DNA of 64,000 bases from Geminicoccaceae bacterium (GCA_020638495.1 JACKIN010000001.1:434001-498000); one strand, 5' to 3'. Counted from the first letter of the stretch, positions 1 to 9,512 are shown. Notes: generated by a model from the letters alone, not told the origin. Program-made: numbers and translations.

Positions 1-774
1 GCGGAATCGGTCCGGTTGACGTGCTGGCCGCCGGCGCCCGAGGCCCGGTAGGTGTCGACCTTGAGATCCTTGTCGTTGATCTCGATCTCGATCGAATCGT
101 CCACCTCGGGGCTGACCCAGACGCTGGCGAAGCTGGTGTGGCGGCGGGCGGCGCTGTCATAGGGCGAGATGCGCACGAGGCGGTGCACGCCTGACTCGGT
201 CTTGAGCCAGCCATAGGCATTGGTGCCGAGCACCTTGATGGTCGCCGACTTGATGCCGGCCTCCTCGCCGGCATTCTCCTCGATCCACTCGATCTTGTGG
301 CCATGCGCCTCGGCCCAGCGCAGATACATGCGCAGCAGCATCTCCGCCCAGTCCTGGCTCTCCGTGCCGCCGGCCCCGGCCTGGACCTGGACGAAGGCGT
401 TGTTGCCGTCCGCCTCGCCCGAGAGCAGGGCCTGCAGGGCGAGCTTGTCGATCCGCGCCTTGATGCCGCGCAGCTCCGCCTCGATCGAGTCGAGCGTGGC
501 GTCGTCGTCCTCGAGCTCGGCGAGCTCGGCGAGCTCCAGCGCATCGGCCCGCGCCTGCTCCATGGCGAGCTGGCCGTCGATGGCATCGGCCAGATGCTGG
601 CGCTCGCGCATCAGCGCCTGCGCCTTCTCCGCGTCGTTCCAGAGGTTCGGGTCCTCGCTCAGGCTGTCCAGCTCGTCGCGACGTCGCCGGGCATTGTCCC
701 AGTCAAAGATGCCTCCGCAGCAGGACCAGGCCCTGCTCGACAGCGTCGTTCAGATTGATGATCTCGGCCCGCAT
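1..774 (-). CDS. prfB: Peptide chain release factor 2 (RF2), 3' end cut by window edge; contains programmed +1 frameshift
   Basis: RF2 recognises UGA and UAA and triggers peptidyl-tRNA hydrolysis on the ribosome. The catalytic GGQ motif (GGQHVNRT) lies at the extreme left edge, so the C-terminal part is outside the window. The gene starts at the ATG at 774 (MRAEIINLND). The first 23 codons run into an in-frame TGA at 705–703, and the rest of RF2 (DWDNARRR onward) is in the +1 frame. The junction reads CTT TGA C, with GGAGG three bases upstream, which is the known RF2 autoregulatory frameshift arrangement. The gene should therefore be annotated as a joined CDS, not as a pseudogene. It is the last visible gene of a minus-strand run after the amidase and PBP1A, 46 bp beyond PBP1A. 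Confidence is very high. Confidence 0.96.
702..716 (-). promoter_or_regulatory. prfB programmed +1 ribosomal frameshift site
   Basis: On the minus strand, GGAGG (716–712) is followed after 3 nt by CTTTGAC (708–702). The CTT codon slips +1 past the UGA when RF2 is scarce. Spacing and sequence match the well-known E. coli signal. Frame 0 ends at this UGA after 23 codons, and the +1 frame continues as RF2. Confidence 0.95.
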
Positions 775-820
775 GGCAAAATCTCGCTTTCGCTCGTTGG
801 CAGGGAACTGGAGGGGAAGG

Positions 821-3283
821 TCAGTAGAGGCCGCCGGCGCTGCCGCCCCCCGCCGTGCGTGGCAGGCTGGGCAGCGCCTGGCCGTTCGGATCGGGGTTCG
901 CGGCGGTCGGCGCACCGGTCGACCGTTCGGTCGGCTCGGTGCCCGGCAGGAAGGCTTCGGCGATCACCGAGGTCGTGGCGGGGCCGGGCAGGAGCCCGGT
1001 ATCGGCGTCGATCCGCACGACCCGCACACCGGGCGGGGTGCGGAACGGCGTCGCCGGGGCATCCTCGAGGGCGGCCGCCATGAAATCGATCCAGATCGGC
1101 AGCGCGACATTGGCGCCGGTGGTCTTGCGACCGAGATTGCGCGGCTGGTCGAAGCCCACATAGACGCCGACCACGAGATCCGGCGAGAAGCCGACGAACC
1201 ACGCATCGCGCGAATCGTTGGTGGTGCCGGTCTTGCCGCCGAGCGGCTTGCCGATCCGGCTCGCCGCGACCCCGGTGCCGCGCTGCACCACGCCCTCGAG
1301 GATGCTGACCATCTGGTAGGCGCGTGGCGCATCCTCCACCACCGGGCGGGTATCGGGCAGGACCGGCGGCGGCTCGCTGTCCCAGGCGAGCTTCCGGCAA
1401 TCGGGGCAAGGCCGCTCGTCGCGCCGCATCACCGTGCGACCGAACCGGTCCTGGATGCGCTCGACCAGCCGGCCCTCGATCTCGCGGCCGCCATTGACCA
1501 GCATCGCATAGGCCTCGGTCAGGCTCATCAGGTCGACCTCGTTGGCGCCGAGCGAGGCCGCGAGATTGGTGCCGAGGCCGCGGTCGATGCCGAAGCGGCG
1601 GGCGACGTCGACCACCTTGTCCATGCCGATCTCGCGCGCGAGGCGCACGGTCATCAGGTTGCGCGACTTCTCCACGCCGACGCGCAGCGTGCTCGGGCCG
1701 TAGAAGTTATCGCTGTAGTTCTCGGGCTTCCAGACCGGCAGGTCGGGGCCCTGGTCGATCACCAGAGGTGCGTCGAGGATGATGCTGGCGGGGGTGAAGC
1801 CGTTCTCCAGCGCCGCCAGGTAGACGAACGGCTTGAACGCCGAGCCCGGCTGCCGATAGGCCTGGGTCGCCCGGTTGAACTGGCTCTGGCGGAAGCTGAA
1901 GCCGCCGCTCATCGCCAGCACGCGGCCGGTATGCGGATCGAGCGCCACCAGGGCCCCCTCGACCGAGGGCCGCTGGCGGAGCGCCCAGCGCCCGCCCGCC
2001 TCCTCGCCGTCCGTGACCCATTCGACGGCGACGAGGTCGCCCGGTGCCAGGACATCGCTCACCGCGTCGACCGGTGCCCCGAATTCGCCATCACCCAGCT
2101 CGGGCGTGGCCCAGCGCACGTCGGCGAGGGCCAGCGACGTCCTGCTGCCATCGGCGAAGCCGATCCCGGCGGCACCGCTGCCGGCCTCGAGCACCAAAGC
2201 GACACGCCACGGCTCGACCTCGAAGCCCGGATCGAAGCTGGCCACCGCGGCCGGCCAGTCCGTGGTGGCGGCGAGGTCCAGCACACCCAGGGGCCCGCGC
2301 CAGCCCTGGCGCTCCCGGTCATAGGTGGCGAGGCCCTCGCGGAGCGCCTTGTCGGCCTTGGCCTGCAGCTCGGGATCGACGGTGGTCCGGACCGACAGGC
2401 CGCCCTGGTAGAAGCCGTCCTCGCCGAACTCGCGCACGAGCTGGCGGCGGACGTCCTCGGTGAAGAAATCGGCCCTGGCATAGTCGATGCTGTCGCGGCT
2501 GCGGGTGACCAGGGGCTCGGCGATCGCCGCCGCATGCTCGGCCGCGGTGATCGCCCCGTCGGCGAGCAGCCGGTCGAGCACGTAGTCGCGGCGGCCGCGG
2601 GCGAGCTCGGGAGCGCGGTCGGGGTCGTAGGTCGAGGGCGCTTTCGGCAGGGCCGCGAGGAAGGCCGCCTCGGCCAGGGTCAGCTCGTCGAGCGCCTTGT
2701 CGAAATAGCTGAGCGCCGCCGCCGCCACGCCATAGGAGCGGCGGCCGAGGAAGATTTCGTTGAGATAGAGCTCGAGGATGCGGTCCTTGGTGAAGGCCTG
2801 CTCGATCCTGAGCGCCAGGATCGCCTCCTTGAGCTTGCGCTCGAGCGAGACCTCGTTGGTGAGCAGGAAGTTCTTCGCCACCTGCTGGGTGATGGTGGAG
2901 GCACCCTGCGGCCGCTGGCCGGTGCCGAGCGCCTTGAAGTTGTCGATCGCCGCCCGGGCGATGCCGACGGGGTCGATGCCGGGGTGCTGGTAGAAGCTCT
3001 TGTCCTCGGCCGAGATGAAGGCCTGCTTGACCATGGCCGGAATGGCGTCGACGGGCACGAAGACCCGCTTCTCGTGCGCGTACTCGGCGAGCAGCCGGCC
3101 GTCGGCGGCATGGATGCGGGTCACGGTCGGCGGCTGGTAGTCCGCGAGACGGGCGAAATCCGGCAGGTCGGCGGCATAGCGGTGCACGATATAGGCGACA
3201 CCCGCTCCGGCGATCACCAGCCAGACCGCCGCGGTGACGCCGAGCCAGGCCAGGGCTTTGACGAGCCAGCGCAAGACGCTCAT
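821..3283 (-). CDS. mrcA: Penicillin-binding protein 1A, bifunctional glycosyltransferase/transpeptidase
   Basis: Class A PBP that polymerises lipid II and cross-links peptidoglycan in the periplasm (820 aa from the chosen start). An N-terminal membrane anchor (about residues 10–33) precedes the GT51 domain with EDKSFY (93–98, catalytic Glu) and GASTITQQ (about 127–134). The transpeptidase domain shows SAFK (SxxK, about 480), SRN and KTGTT (about 682). An OB-like insert lies between the two domains. I chose the ATG at 3283 (MSVLRWLVK) because it gives a normal cytoplasmic stub before the anchor. An in-frame ATG at 3328 would add 15 residues over a 15-bp tandem duplication. It sits between the amidase and prfB on the same strand, a common alphaproteobacterial arrangement. 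Confidence 0.95.
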   Translation of the reverse strand: MSVLRWLVKALAWLGVTAAVWLVIAGAGVAYIVHRYAADLPDFARLADYQPPTVTRIHAADGRLLAEYAHEKRVFVPVDAIPAMVKQAFISAEDKSFYQHPGIDPVGIARAAIDNFKALGTGQRPQGASTITQQVAKNFLLTNEVSLERKLKEAILALRIEQAFTKDRILELYLNEIFLGRRSYGVAAAALSYFDKALDELTLAEAAFLAALPKAPSTYDPDRAPELARGRRDYVLDRLLADGAITAAEHAAAIAEPLVTRSRDSIDYARADFFTEDVRRQLVREFGEDGFYQGGLSVRTTVDPELQAKADKALREGLATYDRERQGWRGPLGVLDLAATTDWPAAVASFDPGFEVEPWRVALVLEAGSGAAGIGFADGSRTSLALADVRWATPELGDGEFGAPVDAVSDVLAPGDLVAVEWVTDGEEAGGRWALRQRPSVEGALVALDPHTGRVLAMSGGFSFRQSQFNRATQAYRQPGSAFKPFVYLAALENGFTPASIILDAPLVIDQGPDLPVWKPENYSDNFYGPSTLRVGVEKSRNLMTVRLAREIGMDKVVDVARRFGIDRGLGTNLAASLGANEVDLMSLTEAYAMLVNGGREIEGRLVERIQDRFGRTVMRRDERPCPDCRKLAWDSEPPPVLPDTRPVVEDAPRAYQMVSILEGVVQRGTGVAASRIGKPLGGKTGTTNDSRDAWFVGFSPDLVVGVYVGFDQPRNLGRKTTGANVALPIWIDFMAAALEDAPATPFRTPPGVRVVRIDADTGLLPGPATTSVIAEAFLPGTEPTERSTGAPTAANPDPNGQALPSLPRTAGGGSAGGLY

Positions 3284-3305
3284 TCCTTCTCTATGCAGCA
3301 CCGAA

Positions 3306-3335
3306 CGGGGCACCGCCGATCGGGGCACCGCCGAT
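3306..3335. repeat. 15-bp tandem duplication upstream of mrcA
   Basis: CGGGGCACCGCCGAT occurs twice, back to back, in the 183-bp gap between the amidase stop and the PBP1A start. It overlaps the possible N-terminal extension of PBP1A and is the main reason to prefer the downstream start. No function is apparent. Confidence 0.7.
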
Positions 3336-3466
3336 CGGCGACGGGACGGCAGCGACCGGCGTCAGCGGCACCGGACGTACAGCCCGGGGCGGACCCCTGT
3401 CCACCGGCGACATGTCCGTCGCCCTCTCAAATGGTCGAGGCGTGGCCGATCGCCAATGGTCGGGCA

Positions 3467-4840
3467 TCAACTGCGTGCCTGCGTCACCCCGAAGTAGCGG
3501 TCGATCGCCCTGAGCGTCGCCTCGGCGAGCCGCTTCTGGTAGGCGGGATCGGCGAGGTTGGCGGCATCGGTCGGGTTGGAGAGATAGCCCAGCTCCAGAA
3601 GCACGGAGGGGGTGTCCGGCGACTTCAGCACGACGAACCCGGCGAAGCGGCGGGTGTTGCGCAGGAGCCTGGTGACCTCGCCGAGCTCGGCCGTGAGCAC
3701 GTCGGCGAACTCGATCGACTTGTTGTTGGTGTCGCGCTGCGCCAGGTCGATCAGGATGCCCGCCACCACCTCGTCATGCGCCGAGAGATCGGTGCCGGCG
3801 ATGATGTCGGCCTTGTTCTCCTTGGCGGCCAGGAGCGCCGCCTCGCTGTCCGAGGCGGTGTCGGAGAGCGTGTAGACCGAGGCCCCGCGCAACCGCGCAT
3901 CGGCGAGGCTGTCCGCATGGATGGAGATGAAGAGCGAGGCATTGGCCCCGTGCGCGCGCTGGATGCGATCACGCAGGGCCACGAACTCGTCGCCCCGGCG
4001 CGTGAGCACCACGTCGTAGCGGCCGGTTCCCTCGATCAGCTCGGTCAGGCGGTCGGCGATCTGCCGCGTGATCACCTTCTCCGGCACACCATTGATGCCG
4101 ATGGTGCCGGGATCGATGCCGCCATGCCCGGCGTCGATGACGACGACCCGGCGGCGGAGCGGCGGGTCGGCCGGGCGCAGCGGTGCCGCCGGAACCGCCG
4201 CGAGGGTGACGTCCTCGGGCCGCTCGCTCGGCGGGGCCGGGATCGCCCCGAGGGCCGGGTCGGCCGTCGCCCGGGCGACCCGCACCGGGCGGGGCAGCGG
4301 CCTGGCGAATTGCGGCGCACGGGCAGTGGCGGCCGCCGGCCGGGCGGTCGCCGGCGCGGCAGCGACGGCAGCCGGCGCCGGTGGCGGCAGGGCGGTGATG
4401 TCGATCAGGATGCGATGGTGGCGAACCTCGGCCGATGGTGCCAACTGCTCCTGACGGACGATGCGGAACGGTCGGCCGACATCGACGACGAGTCGCGCCC
4501 GCTCCGGCCCGAGCCGACCGTAGGTCACGCTCTGCGCCAGGCCGACCGGACGGTTCTGCGGGTGCTCGCGCACCCGCCAGCGCACGTCGTCGAGGTCGAC
4601 GACGAGCCGCGGTGGATCGGCGAGCACCGTTGCGCCGAAGCGGACTGGCCGGTCCACGTCCAGGACGACGCGGGTGACCGCCTCGTTGATGCCGAAGCGC
4701 ACGCCCACGACCTCCGGGGTTTCGCTCGCCAGCGCCCTGCCGAAGAGGAGGAGGACGACCGTGGCGAAGAGGGCAAGGCCGGTCGCCAGCAACCGCGTCG
4801 CCGACCGGCCGGCCGATGCGTGGAACCGTATCTGGTGCAT
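3467..4840 (-). CDS. amiC: N-acetylmuramoyl-L-alanine amidase (AMIN + Amidase_3)
   Basis: Periplasmic zinc amidase that cleaves the stem peptide from muramic acid during cell separation. From the ATG at 4840 the protein is 457 aa. A signal/anchor segment (LLATGLALFATVVLLLF) is followed by an AMIN domain (GVRFGINEAVTRVVLDV), a long Pro/Ala-rich linker, and the Amidase_3 domain. That domain has the zinc-binding VIDAGHGGIDPG, then FISIHADS and the catalytic-Glu segment VLLELGYLSNP. An upstream in-frame ATG at 4936 would add 32 residues unlike the family. It is transcribed toward mrcA and divergently from rne. The symbol is assigned by domain architecture; other alphaproteobacterial paralogues share it. 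Confidence 0.92.
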   Translation of the reverse strand: MHQIRFHASAGRSATRLLATGLALFATVVLLLFGRALASETPEVVGVRFGINEAVTRVVLDVDRPVRFGATVLADPPRLVVDLDDVRWRVREHPQNRPVGLAQSVTYGRLGPERARLVVDVGRPFRIVRQEQLAPSAEVRHHRILIDITALPPPAPAAVAAAPATARPAAATARAPQFARPLPRPVRVARATADPALGAIPAPPSERPEDVTLAAVPAAPLRPADPPLRRRVVVIDAGHGGIDPGTIGINGVPEKVITRQIADRLTELIEGTGRYDVVLTRRGDEFVALRDRIQRAHGANASLFISIHADSLADARLRGASVYTLSDTASDSEAALLAAKENKADIIAGTDLSAHDEVVAGILIDLAQRDTNNKSIEFADVLTAELGEVTRLLRNTRRFAGFVVLKSPDTPSVLLELGYLSNPTDAANLADPAYQKRLAEATLRAIDRYFGVTQARS

Positions 4841-4882
4841 CCGCAACCCGTCGCTACTCCATGTCGTGGGCTGATTATCGCA

Positions 4883-4911
4883 TTGTAGTCGCCAGGGACA
4901 GTTATTATAGT
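4883..4911 (+). promoter_or_regulatory. Candidate sigma-70 promoter for rne
   Basis: TTGTAG (4883–4888) and TATAGT (4906–4911) are separated by 17 bp. The -10 matches consensus at 5 of 6 positions and the -35 only at 3 of 6. A short dyad GGGAC–N10–GTCCC overlaps the -10 and could be an operator. Confidence 0.35.
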
Positions 4912-5160
4912 CCCGTCCATGGTACGAGTAGGGCAATGACAGGAACGAGTCGAGTGGCCAGGCCGGCTGCTTCGCCTGTCGTCCGCATGGCGTTGCCCGC
5001 TCACCTGTCGAGCCTTCTCAACGACATCGCGGGATCGACCGGCGGAATACCCGTCGGCACGAGGCTGCGGCCGGCGTTCGACCAGGAGGCCGCCAGCAAT
5101 GGCGGCCGGCCCGCCGGCCGCGACGCGAACGTCGCCCCGAAACTCGAGACTGCCATGGCT

Positions 5161-5219
5161 CGACGCGTGGCGACCGTCCGGCATGCCTCGGCATGCCGCG
5201 TGACGGTGGCGACGCGTCG
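5161..5219 (+). promoter_or_regulatory. Large hairpin in the rne leader
   Basis: An inner perfect 8-bp stem (5179–5186 with 5191–5198, loop CTCG) continues, after a 3-nt bulge, into an outer 18-bp stem (5161–5178 with 5202–5219; 16 of 18 paired). The structure ends 110 nt before the rne start codon. By analogy with the E. coli rne 5' UTR it may be a site where RNase E senses or cleaves its own mRNA. The pairing is seen directly; the role is inferred. Confidence 0.6.
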
Positions 5220-5329
5220 CATCACAACCAGCCCGCCGACCGCGCCAGCGCGGTGGTGCGCCATCAGACGCCCGTTTCGTCGCCGCAGCCCCGGCGCCGG
5301 CCGCGACTCAGGGCGGGAGATTCCATTCA

Positions 5330-7939
5330 ATGACCAAACGCATGCTCATCGATGCGACACACGCGGAAGAGACCCGGGTTGTCGTGTTGCAGGACCAGCA
5401 GCTCGTTGATTTCGATTTCGAATCGTCGACCAAGAAGCAGCTCAAGGGAAATGTCTACCTCGCCAAGGTGACGCGGGTCGAGCCGTCGCTCCAGGCCGCC
5501 TTCGTCGAGTATGGCGGCAACCGGCACGGCTTCCTCGCCTTCAGCGAGATCCACCCGGACTATTTCCAGATCCCGCAGGCGGACCGTGAGCTTCTGGCCA
5601 AGCTGGAGCGCGAGAGCGTCGAGGCCGACGCGGCCAACGGTGACGCCCGCCGCGGGCGCGGCCGCAAGCGCCGGGCCGAAGCGGCGGAGGACGAGAGCGA
5701 TGCCGCCGAGGGCGATGCCGCCGAGGGCGATGCTGCCTACGGCGAGGCACGGGACGGCGAGGCCGACGACGACGAGCGGCCGATCCGGGTCCGCGAGGAT
5801 TCCGAGGAGGAAACCGCCGATGTCATGAGCGAGCAGGCCCGCCGCCGGGCCAAGCTGCTGCGCTCATACAAGATCCAGGAAGTGATCAAGCGGCGCCAGA
5901 TCATGCTGGTGCAGGTCGTCAAGGAGGAGCGCGGCAACAAGGGCGCCGCGCTCACCACCTACCTGTCGCTGGCCGGCCGCTACTGCGTCCTGATGCCCAA
6001 CACCGCCCGGGGCGGCGGCATCAGCCGCAAGATCAGCAGCTCGGAGGACCGCAGCAAGCTCAAGGCGATCGTCGCCGAGCTCGATGTGCCGCAGGGCATG
6101 GGCCTGATCGTGCGCACCGCCGGCCAGCAGCGCAGCCGGGCCGAGATCAAGCGCGACTACGACTACCTGATGCGCCTCTGGAGCGACATCCGCGACACCA
6201 CGCTGCAGAGCGTGGCGCCGGCCCTGATCTACGAGGAAGGCGACCTCATCAAGCGGGCGATGCGCGATCTCTACAGTCGTGACATCGACGAGGTGCTGGT
6301 CGAGGGCGAGGAGGCGCACAAGTCGGCGAAGCGCCTGATGACGATGATGATGCCGTCCCGCGCCCGTCACGTGAAGCTCTACAAGGAGGAGCTGCCGCTC
6401 TTCTTCAAGCACAAGGTCGAGGACCAGCTCGACGCGATGCACAGCCCGATCGTCCAGTTGCCGTCGGGCGGCTCGATCGTCATGCACGCCACCGAGGCGC
6501 TGATCGCGATCGACGTCAACTCGGGCAAGTCGACGCGCGAGCGGCACATCGACGAGACCGCGGTCAAGACCAACCTGGAGGCCGCGGACGAGATCGCCCG
6601 GCAACTGCGCTTGCGGGATCTCGCCGGGCTCGTGGTGATCGACTTCATCGACATGGGCGAGATGCGCCATCAGCGCGCGGTCGAACGCCGGGTCAGGGAT
6701 GCGCTGAAGATCGACCGCGCAAGGATCCAGCTCGGCAAGATCAGCATGTTCGGCCTGCTCGAGCTGTCGCGCCAGCGGCTGCGGCCGAGCCTGCAGGAGC
6801 TGAGCTCGCGGCCCTGCCCGACCTGCCAGGGCCTGGGCTCCGTGCGCTCGACCGAATCCTGCGCGTTGCAGGCGCTCAGGCTCGCCGAGGAAGCTGGCAT
6901 CCGCAACGAGGCCAAGGTGCTGCGGCTGACCTTGCCGGGCGAGGTGGCGCTCTATCTGCTGAACCAGAAGCGCGACGGTCTGGTGCGGGTGGAGCAGCGC
7001 TACGCGATGCGGGTCGAGATCGTCGTGGATCCGGAGATGACACCGGGTCACCATTCGGTCGAGGTGGTTCAGCGCCGGGCGGCCCACGAGGTCGTGCCGC
7101 CGCGGCCGGCCATGGTCGAGGAGCCGGTCGAGCCGGCGACGGCCGAGGCGGACGACGCCGACGACGCCGACGAGGCGGACGAGAGGCCGGTGGAGCGGGC
7201 GCCGACGGGGACGCGCGAGACGGCGAAGGTCGAGGATGACGAGGAAGGCGGCCGTCGGCGTCGGCGTCGTCGTCGTCGGCGGCGGCGGCCGGAGGAGAAT
7301 GGCGGCGAGGCGTCGGCCCGTGCCGATGCGGCCGCGGAAGGCGAGGCCGACGAGGAACCGTCGAGCCCGGCAGCGAGCGCTCCCGATGGCCCGGCGGAGG
7401 CTCAGGTGAGCGACACGGTGGTGGTCCCGGCAGAGGCCGCGTCGCCGGACGGCGTCGAGGCGGCGTCGCCGGAAGCGGTGGACGCGGCAGCACCGCCGGC
7501 CGAGCCCCGGAAGCCGCGGCGGCGGCGGCGGACCCGTCGCCCGACGGACGAGGCGGCGGCCACGGAGGCGCCCTCGGCCGACGATGTGGACGACGCACCT
7601 GCGGCCTCGGCAGAGGCGGTGGCCGGCGACGACGCGGCGCCGGTTGCGATTGCCGACGACCCAGAGCCGGCCCCATCCGAGCCGGCCCCATCCGAGCCGT
7701 TGCCGGTCGAGCCGCTGCCCGGGCAGCCGGCCGTCGAGGTGCCGGAGCCCGTGGCGGCGGAGGCGGCCCCGGAGCCGGCGTACGAGCCGGCTCCCGAGGC
7801 GATCCCGGAACCGGCCCCGGAACCGCTGGATGCGCCGACGGCGCAGCCTCTGCGGGAGGAACGCGAGATGGCGCTGGCCGACGAGGCGCCCGAGCCGCAG
7901 CCGGCCCGGCAGGGATGGTGGAGTCGGTGGGTCCGCTGA
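5330..7939 (+). CDS. rne: Ribonuclease E
   Basis: Essential endoribonuclease for mRNA decay and rRNA/tRNA processing, 869 aa. The N-terminal half carries the S1 domain (GNRHGFLAFSEI), interrupted by an acidic/basic insertion (about residues 100–165), then the catalytic core (AIDVNSGKST, VIDFIDM) and the Zn-link CPTC (about 495). The C-terminal third is low-complexity. It has acidic and Pro/Ala/Glu-rich stretches, a run of 12 arginines (about 641–652), a second Arg cluster (PRRRRRTRRP), and a WWSRW end. These are the usual degradosome/RNA-binding features of alphaproteobacterial RNase E. The family N-terminus (MTKRMLIDATH) fixes the start. Confidence 0.97.
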   Translation: MTKRMLIDATHAEETRVVVLQDQQLVDFDFESSTKKQLKGNVYLAKVTRVEPSLQAAFVEYGGNRHGFLAFSEIHPDYFQIPQADRELLAKLERESVEADAANGDARRGRGRKRRAEAAEDESDAAEGDAAEGDAAYGEARDGEADDDERPIRVREDSEEETADVMSEQARRRAKLLRSYKIQEVIKRRQIMLVQVVKEERGNKGAALTTYLSLAGRYCVLMPNTARGGGISRKISSSEDRSKLKAIVAELDVPQGMGLIVRTAGQQRSRAEIKRDYDYLMRLWSDIRDTTLQSVAPALIYEEGDLIKRAMRDLYSRDIDEVLVEGEEAHKSAKRLMTMMMPSRARHVKLYKEELPLFFKHKVEDQLDAMHSPIVQLPSGGSIVMHATEALIAIDVNSGKSTRERHIDETAVKTNLEAADEIARQLRLRDLAGLVVIDFIDMGEMRHQRAVERRVRDALKIDRARIQLGKISMFGLLELSRQRLRPSLQELSSRPCPTCQGLGSVRSTESCALQALRLAEEAGIRNEAKVLRLTLPGEVALYLLNQKRDGLVRVEQRYAMRVEIVVDPEMTPGHHSVEVVQRRAAHEVVPPRPAMVEEPVEPATAEADDADDADEADERPVERAPTGTRETAKVEDDEEGGRRRRRRRRRRRRPEENGGEASARADAAAEGEADEEPSSPAASAPDGPAEAQVSDTVVVPAEAASPDGVEAASPEAVDAAAPPAEPRKPRRRRRTRRPTDEAAATEAPSADDVDDAPAASAEAVAGDDAAPVAIADDPEPAPSEPAPSEPLPVEPLPGQPAVEVPEPVAAEAAPEPAYEPAPEAIPEPAPEPLDAPTAQPLREEREMALADEAPEPQPARQGWWSRWVR

Positions 7940-8066
7940 GGCGCCCGTCCTGCCGCGGGCGGCGTCGCGCATCTTCACCAGGCCTTCACTGCGGATCTGC
8001 TAGGCTCGACAGGATGAGAGGTGCCCTGGCCCGGTTGCCGGGGCCGGCGAGCTTTGGAGGTTGCGG

Positions 8067-9398
8067 GTGAAGGCTTGGCGCGCGGTCCTGGTTCTGGTCC
8101 TGGTGCTGGTCGGGGGCACGGCGCGGCCGCTGCTGGCGCAGGGCCTGATCCGCGACGCCGAGGTGGAGGCGGAGCTCCGGCTGATCGCCGAGCCGATCTT
8201 CGCTGCTGCCGGGCTCGACCCGGAGAGCGTGCGGATCTACATGATCAACGACCCGACGCTCAACGCCTTCGTCGCCGGCGGGCAGAACCTCTTCATCCAT
8301 ACCGGGCTCATCCTGCGCACCGAGACGCCGGACCAGCTCGCCGGCGTGATCGCCCATGAAACCGGTCACATCGCCGGCGGGCATCTGTCGCGGTCCCGCG
8401 ACGCCATGGGCCAGGCCCAGACCGAGGCCATCATCGGTGCCTTGCTCGGTGCCGCGGCCATCGTCGCCGGAGCACCACAGGTCGGCACCGCCATCATTGC
8501 CGGCGGCGCCACCGTCGCCGAGCGCAACCTCCTGAAATTCAGCCGCGGCCAGGAGCAGGCCGCTGATCAGGCGGCGATCAAGTATCTGGCGGCGGAGGAA
8601 CTGCCGCCGACGGGGCTCGCCGAGTTCTTCCGCGTCCTCGAGAACCAGAACCTGCGGATCAATTCCGAAGGCCCGTCCTATCTGCGCACCCACCCCCTGA
8701 CCCGCGATCGGATCACCTTCGTCGAGGGCGAGGCCGCCCGGTCGCCCTATGCCGGCCGAACCTACCCGCCGGAGGTCGAAGAGGCGCACGGCCGGGTTCG
8801 GGCCAAGCTCGAGGGCTTCCTGCTCGAGCCGATGGAGGTCATCCAGCGGAACACCGGCGATACCTACAACGAGCGTTACGCCCGGGCAGTCGCTCTATTT
8901 CGCCGTGGCGAAACCGATCGGGCGCTGGAGCTGGTCGACGGCCTTATCGTGGAGCGCCCGGAGGACCCCTATCTCCACGAGCTGCGTGGCCAGATCCTGT
9001 TCGAGAGCGGGCGGGTGGCCGCAGCGGTCGAGCCGTACCGCGTGGCCTTGGCCGGGCGCCCGGATTCGGCGCTGATCCGTTTCGGCCTGGGTCGGGCGCT
9101 GCTCGAATCGCCCGAGCCCGAGGCGGTGAACGAGGCTGCCGTCCTCTTGCGTGAGGTCGTGCGCCTGGAGCCGGAAAACGCCTACGCTTGGCGGTTCCTG
9201 GGCGTCGCCGAAGGGCGGCTCGGCAACCAGGGCCGTGCCTCGCTGGCGCTGGCCGAGAACGCCGTGCTGCTGCGCAAGCCGGAGGATGCCGAGCTCTATC
9301 TCCGCCGGGCACGGCAGCATGTCCAGCCGAGCGACCCGGATTGGGTGCATCTCCAGGATCTGGAGCTCGCCGCCGGTCGGCTGGGCGACGCCGGCTGA
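8067..9398 (+). CDS. Periplasmic M48 metalloprotease with C-terminal TPRs (BepA-like)
   Basis: Likely envelope protease/chaperone of the BepA (YfgC) type, acting on outer-membrane protein assembly. The GTG at 8067 is chosen because GGAGG lies 6 bp upstream; the in-frame TTG at 8061 abuts that SD. A signal peptide (VLVLVLVLVGGTARPLLAQG) precedes the M48 domain with HETGH (HExxH, about residue 96) and a downstream Glu in the EQAADQAA segment. The C-terminal half (from about 260) reads as tetratricopeptide repeats. Length (443 aa) is close to BepA. It follows rne on the same strand with 127 bp between them. Confidence 0.88.
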   Translation: MKAWRAVLVLVLVLVGGTARPLLAQGLIRDAEVEAELRLIAEPIFAAAGLDPESVRIYMINDPTLNAFVAGGQNLFIHTGLILRTETPDQLAGVIAHETGHIAGGHLSRSRDAMGQAQTEAIIGALLGAAAIVAGAPQVGTAIIAGGATVAERNLLKFSRGQEQAADQAAIKYLAAEELPPTGLAEFFRVLENQNLRINSEGPSYLRTHPLTRDRITFVEGEAARSPYAGRTYPPEVEEAHGRVRAKLEGFLLEPMEVIQRNTGDTYNERYARAVALFRRGETDRALELVDGLIVERPEDPYLHELRGQILFESGRVAAAVEPYRVALAGRPDSALIRFGLGRALLESPEPEAVNEAAVLLREVVRLEPENAYAWRFLGVAEGRLGNQGRASLALAENAVLLRKPEDAELYLRRARQHVQPSDPDWVHLQDLELAAGRLGDAG

Positions 9399-9512
9399 CA
9401 CCTTGCCGCGGCACGCGCCGAGCGGGTGCCTGATGCGGGAATTCGTACATCTGAAAAAAACTCGAGGTTGTTTTCGGCTCGCCTATTGACCGAGCCCCGG
9501 CGCACCCTAAAC

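Larger units (their letters stand above)
4841..5329 (+). other. Divergent amiC/rne promoter region and long rne leader
   Basis: These 489 bp have no convincing gene. The first 80 bp are distinctly more AT-rich than the surroundings and hold the likely promoters. The rest would be a leader of about 400 nt ahead of rne and contains a large hairpin. Leader-mediated feedback is known for enterobacterial rne. Whether it applies here is inference. Confidence 0.6.

Noticed and set aside
702..774. prfB as a pseudogene because of an early in-frame stop
   Set aside because: The stop is the conserved programmed frameshift signal, not a disabling mutation.
755..4888. A 1377-codon open frame on the plus strand
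   Set aside because: It is antisense to PBP1A and the amidase, which have clear catalytic motifs. Very high GC keeps antisense frames open; the translation is Arg/Gly/Asp-rich with no domain.
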